Of a stretch of DNA of 64,000 nt, positions 1 through 10,100 are shown in pieces. The notes under the pieces are model-generated. The model saw only the letters and a list, made by a program, of their open reading frames with translations, searched no databases and had not been told where the DNA came from. The stretch is from JANRKF01 sp964518725. Its GTDB lineage: Bacteria; Pseudomonadota; Alphaproteobacteria; Rickettsiales; SXRF01. Each line of letters opens with the position of its first letter. The first letter of the stretch is position 1. Both the position numbers and the translations under genes were made by a program. The stretch is from NCBI GenBank assembly GCA_964518725.1, contig CAZFKP010000009.1:1-64000 (forward strand), read 5' to 3'.

Positions 1-819
1 GAAGGCCTGCGTGAACATGGCGGCAAAAAGCGGTGCGTCCTCGGTTTCATGGCGCCCGGCTTCAATGCCAACCTGATGTTCGATATTGGGGAGCGGCGCC
101 AGGATGGTTTTCAATGTTTTCAACGTCACAGCGCCACTCGAACTATGCGCCGAAATCGCCTCCGCCAGCCCGATCAGCACTGAACGAATCGGTGAGTTCT
201 TGAGTTCGCTGTCATGCTTGTGATCGGTGATGCACAGCATGTTGCCGCGTGCCGAATGAATGTCGAGAATGCCGCCGATATGTTGCCCAGTGTGGAATAA
301 TTCCTGCGCCCGCCGCGTATGGTGGTTATCGGGTGCGCGCTCCATGAAATCGGTCGGGATGCGGTTCATGTCCGGCAGCAGAACACCACCCTCGCCCAAC
401 CCGCAGCGATAGGCATCGCGCAGCTCCTGCCGTGCACGCGGCGCTTCACTGTAGGCGGAGAAATATTGCTCGGATGCAAGCGGGTTGCCGATCATCACCA
501 GCACCTGCCGCGAGAGCATTTTCGCATCGGCAAGCGCCATCGCCAGCAGGATGCCGGCAAGCCCCGCCGGCTCGTTGCCATGTAACTGCGCGAGGATGGC
601 AATCGGCAGTTCTTTCGACGGCGCGCCAAGCAGGAGTGCTCCCGGAATATTCTTGCCGCCAAGTATGGCGCTCGCTCCGTGCACCGCGTCATGCACATGT
701 TTTAAGTCTGCGATGGTCAATGTTTTTTCGTAAAAGCGGTCAGTGAAATCGGCCGGCGATTTACACTTGAAAAAATCGTGGTTGAAAACTGTCGAAATAA
801 CGTGTCGGATGTCGGTCAT
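1..819 (-). CDS. astE: Succinylglutamate desuccinylase/aspartoacylase-family hydrolase (partial)
   Basis: The reading frame is open from an ATG at 819-817 to the window edge, giving 273 residues with the C-terminus missing. It is a zinc carboxypeptidase-fold (M14) protein: HGNE at residues 80-83 supplies the His and Glu zinc ligands, DMNR lies near 150-153, and DIHS carries the third ligand, His188. A late Glu/His region is seen at 250-258. AstE removes succinate from N-succinylglutamate, the last step of the arginine succinyltransferase pathway. The neighbouring divergent astB supports this role over aspartoacylase. An in-frame stop lies about 33 bases upstream, so the start is confined to the ATG or a GTG at 828-826. 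No Shine-Dalgarno is visible. Confidence 0.85.
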   Translation of the reverse strand, partial: MTDIRHVISTVFNHDFFKCKSPADFTDRFYEKTLTIADLKHVHDAVHGASAILGGKNIPGALLLGAPSKELPIAILAQLHGNEPAGLAGILLAMALADAKMLSRQVLVMIGNPLASEQYFSAYSEAPRARQELRDAYRCGLGEGGVLLPDMNRIPTDFMERAPDNHHTRRAQELFHTGQHIGGILDIHSARGNMLCITDHKHDSELKNSPIRSVLIGLAEAISAHSSSGAVTLKTLKTILAPLPNIEHQVGIEAGRHETEDAPLFAAMFTQAF

Positions 820-820
820 G
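817..820. promoter_or_regulatory. Overlapping divergent start codons of astE and astB
   Basis: The tetramer CATG reads as ATG on both strands: 819-817 starts astE (minus) and 818-820 starts astB (plus). Both N-termini are constrained by homology or by a nearby stop. Any promoter and leader for one gene must therefore lie inside the other gene's coding sequence. Neither start has an evident Shine-Dalgarno. A second in-frame astB ATG at 809-811 would make the overlap slightly larger. Confidence 0.55.
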
Positions 821-2167
821 GAACCCACGCTAGCAAATAATTTTCAAGAAGTCATCTTTATCGGCTTACCCGGCCCCACCCACAACTATGGCGGGCTTTC
901 AGGCGATAACCCCGCATCCCGCGCCAACGAGGGCAACATCTCGGCACCCCGCGACGCCGCATTGCAGGCACTCACACTCGCACGGCTGCTGCTGTCGCTT
1001 GGCGCCACCGTCGGTATTATTCCTCCGCAGCTTCGCCCCCACATCAATGAACTTAAGAAGCATTTCAGTGGCGATATTGCCGCCATCATCGCTCAGGCCG
1101 CAAGCACCAACCCGGCGCTGCTTGAAGCGACGTCCTCCAGCTCAGCCATGTGGGTAGCCAACGCCGCGACCGTCACCCCACCGCAAGACAGCGACGACCA
1201 TATGCTCCGCCTCACCGTCGCCAACCTGCACACCAACCTGCACCGGCGCATTGAAACGCTCGACACCTACCTCGTCCTGCGCCAGATATTCGCGCATGTG
1301 CCACGGGCAATTGTCGATTTACCGCTCGATGGCACCGCAGGCTTCCGTGATGAAGGCGCCGCCAACCATATGCGGCTTGCGCCGTCGCACCACGCCCCCG
1401 GGCTGCATGTGTTTGTTTACGGCACCGACGGCAACCCCCGCGACCCGGCCACCGCCCGCCAAACACTCGCCACCTCGCAGGAAATCATCCGCCGTCATAA
1501 GCTTGCAGACGATGCCGCCATCTGCCTGAAGCAGAACCCGTTTGCCATCGAACAAGGCGTGTTCCACAACGATGTCATCGCCATATCGAACGAAGATTTC
1601 CTGCTGGTGCATGAGGATGCGTATGCCATGGGCACCGCTGACATCGCCTACCTCGCCGACAGCTATGCCGAACGCACCGGACAGGCGCTTACTCTGCGGG
1701 TCATCCGTCGCGATGAGCTATCGATCGACGAAGCCATCGCCACCTATTTTTTCAACAGCCAGCTGGTAAGCCTGCCGGGCGGCGGCATGGCGTTGATTGC
1801 ACCGAGCGATACGCAGGAACTGTATGAAGGCAAGGCGTGGAAATTATTGCAATCACTGGTGGCCGCCCCCGGTAACCCCATCACGCAACTCCATGCCGTC
1901 GACCTGAAACAGAGCATGAAAAATGGCGGTGGCCCCGCCTGCTTGCGCCTGCGCGTGCCAATGGACGAAGCGCAGCTTGCCGGCATGCGCGCCCATAACC
2001 GCGTCATCCTGAACGACGCGACACTGAAGACGCTGGAAGAAACCATCACCCGCACCTACCCGAAATCGCTGCATGCCTCGCAGATCAACTACGAACTCTA
2101 CCTCACCTGCAAGGAAGCGCTGCACGCACTCGGCATCTGCCTCGGGCTGGAGCTATTGCCCGCTTAG
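818..2167 (+). CDS. astB: N-succinylarginine dihydrolase
   Basis: Second enzyme of arginine succinyltransferase catabolism: it hydrolyses N2-succinylarginine to N2-succinylornithine, CO2 and ammonia in the cytoplasm. The N-terminal GPTHNYGGLS motif, HNDV around residue 248 (catalytic His) and NGGGPACLRLRV near the C-terminus (catalytic Cys) are family hallmarks. From the ATG at 818 the protein has 449 residues, close to the 447 of E. coli AstB; an ATG at 809 would add three residues and an ATG at 743 adds unlikely sequence. It diverges from astE and its 3' end overlaps recJ tail-to-tail by 15 bases. astA, astC and astD are not in the window. Confidence 0.95.
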   Translation: MEPTLANNFQEVIFIGLPGPTHNYGGLSGDNPASRANEGNISAPRDAALQALTLARLLLSLGATVGIIPPQLRPHINELKKHFSGDIAAIIAQAASTNPALLEATSSSSAMWVANAATVTPPQDSDDHMLRLTVANLHTNLHRRIETLDTYLVLRQIFAHVPRAIVDLPLDGTAGFRDEGAANHMRLAPSHHAPGLHVFVYGTDGNPRDPATARQTLATSQEIIRRHKLADDAAICLKQNPFAIEQGVFHNDVIAISNEDFLLVHEDAYAMGTADIAYLADSYAERTGQALTLRVIRRDELSIDEAIATYFFNSQLVSLPGGGMALIAPSDTQELYEGKAWKLLQSLVAAPGNPITQLHAVDLKQSMKNGGGPACLRLRVPMDEAQLAGMRAHNRVILNDATLKTLEETITRTYPKSLHASQINYELYLTCKEALHALGICLGLELLPA

Positions 2168-3931
2168 GCATGCATCGTCGAGCATCAGGCTGAGTTGCGG
2201 CCTGCCCTGCCACTCCTGAAGCCGCAATTGCCCCGCGACATCAATCTCCTGCCCACGCGTTGCGAGCAACATCTGACCCAGCGCGCCATCGGCGGTGCGG
2301 AATGAAATCGCCGCCAGTTTCGCATTGCTGCTACGATGAATCAGCAGTGTTTTGACATGGTTTTCACCCACCCGTTCGGGGCGCAAATTCACCACCGATT
2401 GTAACATGACCCGCACCGGGAAATTTCCCTGTCCGAACGGTCCAAGTTTTTCGATTTCCAGCACCGTATCCGGCGTGGCAGCGCTGATCGACAACGCCAG
2501 GTCGATCGGCAGCACCCGCCCACGCGCCAGGTGATGTGCCTGCGACGATAGTCGCGTTGATAAAAATTCGGTGAGTGCCGGAATTTTGTTTTCCTCAACC
2601 GTGAACCCCGCCGCCATGGCATGCCCGCCACCGGCCACAAGTAACCCTTGTTCACGGGCGGCAATCACCGCCGCGCCCAAATCCATTCCGGATACGGAAC
2701 GAGCAGACGCTTTGCCGATACCGCCATCAATCCCGATAACCGCCACCGGTTTACGCAGGCGCTCCTTGAGCCTGCCTGCCACAATGCCGATCACACCGGT
2801 GTGCCAGCCCTTGCCCGCCACCACGACCACCGGAAGTGACGGATCCATCGTATCGGCCATCGCATCCGCCTGTTCCTGAATATCGGCCTCGATGGCCTTG
2901 CGCTCGGCGTTGTATTGGTTCAGCTCGCGAGCGATCGAAAGCGCATCTTCGCTATCATCCGTAGAAAGTAGCCGCATGCCAAGGTCGGATTTCCCGACCC
3001 GCCCACCGGCATTGATGCGCGGTCCGATCACAAATCCGCACGTATAAACACCGGGGCGCTCATCGAGCCCGGCAATATCCATCACGGCGCGCATGCCGGC
3101 ATTCCCGCGCGACGCCATCACCTTCAGGCCCTGTGTCACCAGCGCCCGGTTGACGCCAGTGAGTGCCACCACATCGCAAATGGTGCCGAGCGCGACAATA
3201 TCGAGCCACTGACGCAGGTCAGGCTCCGGCCGATTCTCAAAAAATCCTTGCTCGCGGAGCGTTTTATTCAGTGCCACCAGCAGTAAAAATGCGACGCCCA
3301 CCGCTGCAAGATGGCGGTGCGGCGAGGTTTCGTCCAATCGGTTCGGGTTGACGACCGCATGCGCTTTCGGACGCTGCGCCTCACCCATATGGTGGTCGAT
3401 GACGATCATCTCCAGCCCGGCATCCGCCGCTGCCGCAATCGGCTCGAACGACAGCGTGCCGCAATCCACCGAGATCGCAAGCGTGGCTCCCTGCGCGCGC
3501 AACGCAAGCAGGCCGGGCGTGTTCAGGCCATAGCCTTCCTGCATCCGGTCGGGGATATACACCAGCGGTTCACACCCAACCGCGCGGAAATAGCGCCGCA
3601 GCAACGCCGACGACGTCGCCCCATCCACATCATAATCCCCCCAGATGGCGATAGTTTCATGACGCGCAATCGCCGCCGCAATCCGCACCACCGCTTTATC
3701 CATATCCAACAGGTGCATCGGGTCGGGAAGCGCCGTACGCAAGGTGGGGGCAAGAAAATCCGGCACCTCCTCCAGCGCCACGCCGCGCACCACCAAAAGC
3801 TGGGCAAGGTTCTGCGATATGCCGTGATGCTGCACCATTGCCATCACCTGGCGCGTGTCCGCCTCGTGCAATTGCCAGACACGCCCGGTGACAGAAAGCC
3901 GCTCTGCCGTGTTGTCTTTTTCGATGAACAT
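2153..3931 (-). CDS. recJ: Single-stranded-DNA-specific exonuclease RecJ
   Basis: 5'-3' single-strand DNA exonuclease used in RecFOR recombination, mismatch repair and base-excision repair. The 592-residue protein carries the DHH phosphoesterase motifs: GDYDVDG near residue 98 and IDHHMGE near 178 (metal ligands). The DHHA1 motif GGGHAMAAGF lies near residue 435, followed by the C-terminal OB-like region. Length matches the bacterial family. The start codon is only 18 bases from the divergent methyltransferase start, so promoters probably lie within coding sequence. The stop overlaps the astB end by 15 bases. Confidence 0.96.
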   Translation of the reverse strand: MFIEKDNTAERLSVTGRVWQLHEADTRQVMAMVQHHGISQNLAQLLVVRGVALEEVPDFLAPTLRTALPDPMHLLDMDKAVVRIAAAIARHETIAIWGDYDVDGATSSALLRRYFRAVGCEPLVYIPDRMQEGYGLNTPGLLALRAQGATLAISVDCGTLSFEPIAAAADAGLEMIVIDHHMGEAQRPKAHAVVNPNRLDETSPHRHLAAVGVAFLLLVALNKTLREQGFFENRPEPDLRQWLDIVALGTICDVVALTGVNRALVTQGLKVMASRGNAGMRAVMDIAGLDERPGVYTCGFVIGPRINAGGRVGKSDLGMRLLSTDDSEDALSIARELNQYNAERKAIEADIQEQADAMADTMDPSLPVVVVAGKGWHTGVIGIVAGRLKERLRKPVAVIGIDGGIGKASARSVSGMDLGAAVIAAREQGLLVAGGGHAMAAGFTVEENKIPALTEFLSTRLSSQAHHLARGRVLPIDLALSISAATPDTVLEIEKLGPFGQGNFPVRVMLQSVVNLRPERVGENHVKTLLIHRSSNAKLAAISFRTADGALGQMLLATRGQEIDVAGQLRLQEWQGRPQLSLMLDDACLSGQ

Positions 3932-3949
3932 GTGTTAGAAACGCTTCCT

Positions 3950-4600
3950 ATGCCAAAAACGACCACTCCAAACTTGGACTATATCCGCAAGCTCTACGCG
4001 CCGCAAGACGAGTTGCTGCAGCTGATCGACACCACGCTCGCCGGCATGGATATGGCGATGCAGATCGGCCCCGAGGAAGGCAAACTGCTGCAACTGTTCA
4101 TCGGCCTGTACGGAGTCAAAACCATTGTCGAAATCGGCACGCTCGCCGGCTATTCCACCATCTGGATGGCGCGGGCGCTTTCGGAAGACGGGCACATCAC
4201 CAGCGTCGACCGCGACCTGAAGCACCATATGCTGGCGCGAAAATTCGTCGATCATTCGGAAGTCGCCGACCGCATCACGCTGTTGCACGGCGACGCGCGT
4301 GAAATCCTGCCGACGCTCGCCGACAAGGCGCCGTTCGACATGGCGTTCATCGACGCCGATAAAATCCACTATAACGAATATCTCGACTGGGCGGAGGCGA
4401 ATGTGCGCCGCGGCGGGCTGATCATCGCCGACAACACGCTGCTGTTCGGCATGGTGGCACAGGATCATCCGGGCGACGTCGCGCCAACCACATGGGAAAA
4501 CATGCGCCGGTTCAACGAACGCCTCGCCGACACGGAGAAATATTTCGCGGCGATGATCCCGACACAGGAAGGCCTGACGGTTGCCGTGAAGCTGTTTTAG
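3950..4600 (+). CDS. SAM-dependent O-methyltransferase (family 3, COMT/CCoAOMT-like)
   Basis: 216-residue class I methyltransferase. VEIGTLAGYSTIWMA forms the glycine-rich SAM loop near residue 60, and FIDADK is the metal- and catechol-binding Asp region typical of cation-dependent O-methyltransferases of the YrrM/catechol type. ADNTLL follows, as in that family. The substrate cannot be told from sequence. The ATG at 3950 was chosen because the family N-terminus fits; the frame stays open far upstream but that stretch is antisense to recJ. The end overlaps the LOG gene by 4 bases, tail-to-tail. Confidence 0.88.
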   Translation: MPKTTTPNLDYIRKLYAPQDELLQLIDTTLAGMDMAMQIGPEEGKLLQLFIGLYGVKTIVEIGTLAGYSTIWMARALSEDGHITSVDRDLKHHMLARKFVDHSEVADRITLLHGDAREILPTLADKAPFDMAFIDADKIHYNEYLDWAEANVRRGGLIIADNTLLFGMVAQDHPGDVAPTTWENMRRFNERLADTEKYFAAMIPTQEGLTVAVKLF

Positions 4601-5142
4601 AAATTCAGCACCGGCAGGATGGCTTCCACCCGATCGACAACGTTGTAATAGCCCGCCACTTCCGGGCGCGCGAAGCCGTTGTCGATGATGTTGTCCATCA
4701 GCGCGATCAGCGGATTCCAATAATCCTCGTAATTGAAAATAACGATCGGTTTATGGTGGAGCTTCAGCTGTTTCCAGGTGATGATCTCGAACATTTCGTC
4801 CATGGTGCCGAAGCCGCCAGGAAATACGATAAACGCATCCGAGCGTTCGAACATGAGCTGCTTACGCTCGTGCATGGTGTTCACAATGATGATTTCGGTG
4901 AGCGACTGGTGCTCATTTTCGAGGTTGCGTAGCGACACCGGAAACACGCCAGTCGCATGCCCACCATGTTTCATGGTCGAATTCGCCACCGCACCCATGA
5001 CGCCGCAATCGCCGCCGCCATAGACCAGAGTCACTCCTTTATTTGCTAAAATCTCCCCAAATTTGGCGCCAACATCTAAAAATTTTTGGGGTACATTATT
5101 TGAGGCGCCGCAAAACACACATACTGATTTTTTCTTTTCCAT
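4597..5142 (-). CDS. LOG-family protein (TIGR00730, putative nucleotide 5'-monophosphate phosphoribohydrolase)
   Basis: 181-residue Rossmann-fold protein. CVFCGAS at the N-terminus and PGGFGTMDE with the downstream Glu (residues about 109-118) are the substrate-binding and catalytic motifs of the LONELY GUY family. Members release free cytokinin-type bases or other nucleobases from 5'-monophosphates and were long misnamed lysine decarboxylases. The physiological substrate here is unknown. It diverges from the SDR gene across 85 AT-rich bases that should hold both promoters. Confidence 0.87.
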   Translation of the reverse strand: MEKKKSVCVFCGASNNVPQKFLDVGAKFGEILANKGVTLVYGGGDCGVMGAVANSTMKHGGHATGVFPVSLRNLENEHQSLTEIIIVNTMHERKQLMFERSDAFIVFPGGFGTMDEMFEIITWKQLKLHHKPIVIFNYEDYWNPLIALMDNIIDNGFARPEVAGYYNVVDRVEAILPVLNF

Positions 5143-5227
5143 AATCGTCCGCTTTTCTTTCTTGTTGCTTTTAAAAAACTTTTCCCCTCTATGTCCCCTC
5201 AGGATACCAACTATTTATTACAATTTG

Positions 5228-5998
5228 ATGAATTACCCGAAAAACATTGTCATTACAGGCGCAAGCAGCGGGCTGGGAGCAGCTCTGGCGGTGCATTATG
5301 CGCGTCCCGGCGTCACACTGCACCTGTCGGGTCGCCATGCCGGCAGGCTGGCGCAAACCGCCAGTCTGTGCGAAGAATTGGGGGCACATGCCCACTCCGT
5401 CACCCTTGATGTCACCGATGCCGCTGCGATGCAGCAATGGCTGGAAACCATCGATGCCGAAACACCGGTTGACCTTGCCATTGCCAATGCCGGGATTTCC
5501 GCTGGGCTCGGTGGTGGCGAAGAAAAAGCCGAACAGGCACGTGCCATTTTTTCTATCAATATCGATGGCGTGGTGAATACCTTATCGCCGCTTATCCCGC
5601 GCATGATCGCACGCCGATCCGGTCAGCTTGCCCTCATCAGCTCGCTCGCCGGCATACGCGGCCTGCCAAGTTCGCCTGCCTACAGCGCGAGCAAGGCATG
5701 GGTGCGGGTGTACGGCGAGGGATTGCGCGGCTGGCTCGCCCGCACCAATGTGAAGGTCAATGTCGTCTGCCCAGGCTTTATCACGACGCCGATGACCGAT
5801 GTGAACCCCTACCGCATGCCATTCATCATGCCCGCCGACAACGCCGCCACACTCATCGCCCGCGGCCTCGCCAAGAACAAAAGCCGCATTGCTTTTCCGT
5901 GGCAGCTCTACTTGCCGCTCCTGGCCATGACCGCACTGCCGGTAACCATCAGCGACAAATTCTTTTCCCTGCTGCCGGATAAACCGGCAATCGAGTGA
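5228..5998 (+). CDS. Short-chain dehydrogenase/reductase
   Basis: 256-residue classical SDR. TGASSGLG near the N-terminus binds the NAD(P) pyrophosphate, ANAG is the central structural motif, SSLAG carries the catalytic Ser and YSASK the catalytic Tyr/Lys. A hydrophobic C-terminal stretch (FPWQLYLPLLAMTALPV) suggests membrane association. The ATG at 5228 was chosen because it sits just before the Rossmann strand; the frame is open further upstream but that region is the shared promoter. The substrate is not predictable; fatty-acyl or polysaccharide-linked reductases share this look. Confidence 0.85.
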   Translation: MNYPKNIVITGASSGLGAALAVHYARPGVTLHLSGRHAGRLAQTASLCEELGAHAHSVTLDVTDAAAMQQWLETIDAETPVDLAIANAGISAGLGGGEEKAEQARAIFSINIDGVVNTLSPLIPRMIARRSGQLALISSLAGIRGLPSSPAYSASKAWVRVYGEGLRGWLARTNVKVNVVCPGFITTPMTDVNPYRMPFIMPADNAATLIARGLAKNKSRIAFPWQLYLPLLAMTALPVTISDKFFSLLPDKPAIE

Positions 5999-6067
5999 CA
6001 CATCCTTAACACCCTTGCGCTAGGCTGGCTTTTTCTTTATCATCTCCGAGTATTTTAGTGGGGTATT

Positions 6068-7144
6068 ATGCGTCTGGTATCGTGGTTGGTGGTTGGCTGC
6101 ATTGGCGTGGGCGCAGCCTACGGCGCCTACGCAACCCTAGGCAACCGCCCGGCAGAAACGTCGGCAACCGCCACGCCGCAACGTCCCGTGCCCGTCGAGG
6201 CCGCCGCCGTTCGCAGCGATCGGCTGAGCCTATCGCTTTCATCGGTCGGCACGCTGCTTGCCAACGAATCGCTGATGCTTCGCCCGGAAATCACCGGGCG
6301 GGTTGAGGCAATCCATGTCACCGAAGGCAGCACCGTGAAAAAAGGTGAGCTGCTGGTTTCCATCGACGACCGCGTGTTTGCTGCTGAACTCAAACAGGCC
6401 GAGGCCGAGCTCAACCTCGCCCGCACCAACTATGCCCGCGCCAAATTGCTGAAGGAGAAAGGCGCCGGCACCGTCAGCAATTTCGATACGATGGCCGCCA
6501 ACCTGAACGTCACCGAAGCCAAGGTTGAACTGGCACGTGCTACGCTCGATAAAACCAAAATCATTGCACCGTTCGATGGAGTGATGGGGCTTAAACATAT
6601 CAGCCCCGGCGACTACGTGAATCCCGGGCAGGACATCGCCACATTCCAGAGCAAGAATCCGATGAAGGCTGAATTTACATTGCCTGAAAGCGCCACGCGG
6701 CGCGTTGCTACCGGCCAGTCCATCGACCTCACCGTCGACGCCCTGCCCGGCCGTACCTTCCGCGGCACGGTCTATGCCATCGATGCGAAAATTGATGAAA
6801 CCAACCGCAACATCACCCTGCGCGCCTTTGTCCCGAACGATGACGATGTGCTGAAGCCCGGCATGTTCGCACGCGTGACCATCATTACCGCAGAAAAAGC
6901 GGACGCGCTGTTTGTGCCGGAATCAGCGATCGTGCCGCGCGGCAACGACAGCTTCGTGCTGAAAGTCAACCCCGATCGCACCACCACCAGCACCGCCGTA
7001 ACCCTCGGTGAACGCAAAAATGGCGACGTGGAAATCATCAGCGGCCTCGCGGCCGGCGATATCGTCGTTACCGCCGGACACCTGAAAGTGCGCGAAGGCC
7101 AGCGCGTCGATTACCAACTCGCCGGCGAAGGAAACGTTCCGTGA
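6068..7144 (+). CDS. RND efflux periplasmic adaptor (membrane fusion protein)
   Basis: 358-residue adaptor linking an inner-membrane RND pump to an outer-membrane channel. A hydrophobic N-terminal segment (residues 5-25) acts as anchor or signal. A lipoyl/barrel-sandwich half follows (RPEITGRVEAIHVTEGSTVKKG), then a helical hairpin rich in Ala/Glu/Leu at about 100-150, the second lipoyl half (IIAPFDGVMG) and beta-barrel and membrane-proximal domains. It is translationally coupled to the permease by a GTGA overlap. No outer-membrane factor or regulator gene is adjacent. Confidence 0.93.
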   Translation: MRLVSWLVVGCIGVGAAYGAYATLGNRPAETSATATPQRPVPVEAAAVRSDRLSLSLSSVGTLLANESLMLRPEITGRVEAIHVTEGSTVKKGELLVSIDDRVFAAELKQAEAELNLARTNYARAKLLKEKGAGTVSNFDTMAANLNVTEAKVELARATLDKTKIIAPFDGVMGLKHISPGDYVNPGQDIATFQSKNPMKAEFTLPESATRRVATGQSIDLTVDALPGRTFRGTVYAIDAKIDETNRNITLRAFVPNDDDVLKPGMFARVTIITAEKADALFVPESAIVPRGNDSFVLKVNPDRTTTSTAVTLGERKNGDVEIISGLAAGDIVVTAGHLKVREGQRVDYQLAGEGNVP

Positions 7145-10100
7145 AACTGCCGGAGATATGCATCAAGCGCCCGGTTTTTGCCATTGTGGTGAACCTCATC
7201 ATCCTGCTGCTTGGCGTCGTGTGCTACGATCGACTCACTGTGCGCGAATATCCGAACATCGACGTGCCGGTCATCAGCGTCGACACCACCTATCCGGGCG
7301 CATCGGCACGGATCATCGAAACCCAGGTCACCAAGCCACTGGAAGATTCGCTCTCCGGCATCGAAGGGATCGACTTCATCCGCTCGATCAGCCGAGCGGA
7401 GCGAAGCCAGATCACCGTCACCTTTAAGCTCGACCGCGACCCCGACGATGCCGCGTCCGACGTGCGCGACCGCGCTGGACGCATACGCGGCCGGCTGCCG
7501 GACGAGATCGAGGAGCCGATCGTATCCAAACAGGAGGCCGACGCCCAGCCGATTATCTGGCTGTCGCTCAACTCAACCAAACATTCCGCGCTTGAGGTAA
7601 GTGAGACCGCTGTGCTGAACGTGCGCGACCGCATCCAGACGTTGCCGGGCATTTCCAGCGTGCGGCTGGTGGCCGAACGGCAATATTCGATGCGTGTGTG
7701 GCTCAATCGCGACCGCATGGCCGCATACGGCATTACCCCACCCGACGTGGAAAATGCACTCCGGGCGCAGAACGTCGAAATCCCCGCCGGGCGGATTGAA
7801 AGCAATAGCCGCGAATTCACCGTGCTGGCACAAACCGACCTCAATACGCCTGAAGAATTCGGCAACATCATTTTGCGTAGCGATGCAAGCGGCAACAGCG
7901 TGCGTATCCGCGATGTCGCCCGTGTGGTCTACGGCGCACGCGACGTGCGGCAAATCGCCCGTTTCAATAATAAAAGCTCGATTGCCATCGGCGTCATCAA
8001 ACAATCGACCGCCAACCCTCTGGAAATTGCCAGCGCCATTGATGCGGCGCTACCCCGCATCCGGCAAAGCCTGCCCGAAGGCATGAACATCGAAAAAGCC
8101 TACGACACCTCGGTGTTTATCCGCGAATCGCTGCGTGCCGTACAACATACGATCGGCGAAGCCGTGCTGCTGGTGGTGATAGTGATTTTCCTGTTCCTGC
8201 GTACCGTGCGCGCCACCATTATCCCGCTCGTGACCATCCCCGTCTCGCTGATTGGCGGGCTGGCGCTGATGTACGCATTTGGATTCTCGATCAACACGCT
8301 CACCCTGCTTGCCCTGGTCGTGGCCATCGGCCTCGTCGTCGACGATGCCATCGTTGTGCTGGAAAATATTTACCGCCATATGGAGGAAGGACTCGACCGC
8401 ATCCACGCCGCCGTCAAGGGCGTGCGCGAAATCGGCTTCGCCATTGTTGCCATGACGCTGACGCTTGCCGCCGTGTTCGCCCCGATCGGCTTTACGCCAG
8501 GACGCACCGGCAAGCTGTTCGTCGAATTCGCCTTCACTCTGGCGGGCGCCGTGCTGGTCTCCGGCATCGTCGCGCTGACACTCACGCCCATGATGTGTTC
8601 GCGCCTACTGAAACCACACCGCGATGAAGCCGCTTCGCCGGCATGGTCGCGCGCGATCGACCGCATGCTCGACGCGCTCGATGCGGGATACAAGCGCCTG
8701 CTTCTCGCCAGCCTGCATGTGAGGACATTGGTGGTCACAGTCGCCATCCTGTTTGTTGCAATCACCGGCTGGCTGTTCCTTACCACCGCATCAGAGTTGT
8801 CACCGGTCGAAGACCGCGGCATCATCCGCGCCAACGCAATCGCACCGGAAGGATCAACCATCCAGTATTCCGATTATTATGCGAAGAAAATGGAATCCAT
8901 TATGCAATCCGTTCCGGAATCGAAATGGAATTTTACCGCCGTCGGCTTCCCGGTGGTGACCGACACTTTCTCCGTGCTCGGCCTCACCGACTGGAGTGAC
9001 CGCAGCCGCAGCTCGTCTCAAATCGCCGATGAACTCCGGAAGCGGATGTTTGCTGAAATTCCCGGCACCTTCAACCGGGCAAGCAACCCGCCGTCGCTTG
9101 GCCAGTCGGGCGGCAGCCAGCCGATCGAGGTCATCATCCAGTCCTCCGCCAGTTATGAGGAAATGGATGCGATCGTCGGTAAAATCATGGCGAAGCTCGC
9201 CGAGAATAAAGGGATTGTTACTCCCGACGCCGACCTCAAACTCAACAAGCCGGAGCTGCGCGTCGTCATCAACCGCGACAAGGTGGCCGCACTCGGCGTT
9301 GATATCAGCACCATTGGCCGGACGCTGGAAACCTTGCTCGGCAGCAGGCAGGTAACCCGCTTCAAACGCGGCAGCGAACAATATGATGTGATGGTGCAAA
9401 TTGAAGATGACGAACGCACCAAACCAAATGATATCAGCCGCATTTTTATCCGCACGCCGACAAACGACATGGTGCAGCTTTCTAATCTTGTCACCCTCGA
9501 AGAAGGTGTCGCGCCGCGTGAGCTGAACCACTTTAACAAACTGCGCGCTGTCACCATTAAATCGTCGCTGGCGCCCGGCTACAGCACCGGCGAGGCGCTC
9601 GCTTATATCGAGAGAACCATCCGCGACACCGCCCCCGACATGCAAATCGATTACGACGGACAATCCCGCGAATACAAGCAATCCAGTGCCAGCTTGCTCG
9701 TCACCTTCATGCTTGCGCTTTTATTTATTTACCTCGTTCTCGCCGCGCAGTTCGAGAGCTTCATCGACCCGCTAATTATCCTGCTGGCCGTGCCGCTGGC
9801 CATGGCCGGGGCACTGCTGGCTATGAAAGGAGTGAACCTGCTCGACAGCGCAAGCGGCACCCTTAATGTCTACAGCCAGATCGGGCTGATCGCGCTGGTC
9901 GGCCTCATCAGCAAGCACGGCATCATGATGGTGGAGTTTGCCAACCAGCTACAGGAGCGCGGCCACAGCCTGCGCGATGCCATCGCTGAAGCGGCCATCA
10001 TCCGCCTACGCCCGATTCTGATGACAACGTCGGCCACCATTCTCGGCGCGCTGCCGCTAGCGCTGGCGCATGGCGCCGGGTCGGAAAGCCGGCAAGCCAT

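Noticed and set aside
3311..3949. Long open frame upstream of the O-methyltransferase start, giving a 429-residue protein
   Set aside because: The extra 213 codons are antisense to the recJ coding sequence and rich in Arg/His, typical of a shadow frame. The ATG at 3950 gives the family's normal length.
3935..4720. 261-residue minus-strand frame opposite the O-methyltransferase
   Set aside because: Composition is a reverse-frame shadow (Arg/His/Gln-rich, no recognisable motif), and the plus-strand frame carries clear methyltransferase motifs.
6001..6067. Possible terminator after the SDR gene (TTTTTC following a GC-rich stretch)
   Set aside because: I could not form a convincing stem before the T-run.
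8854..9681. 275-residue minus-strand frame inside the RND permease
   Set aside because: Lies fully within a well-supported transporter gene with no motif of its own; high GC keeps antisense frames open.
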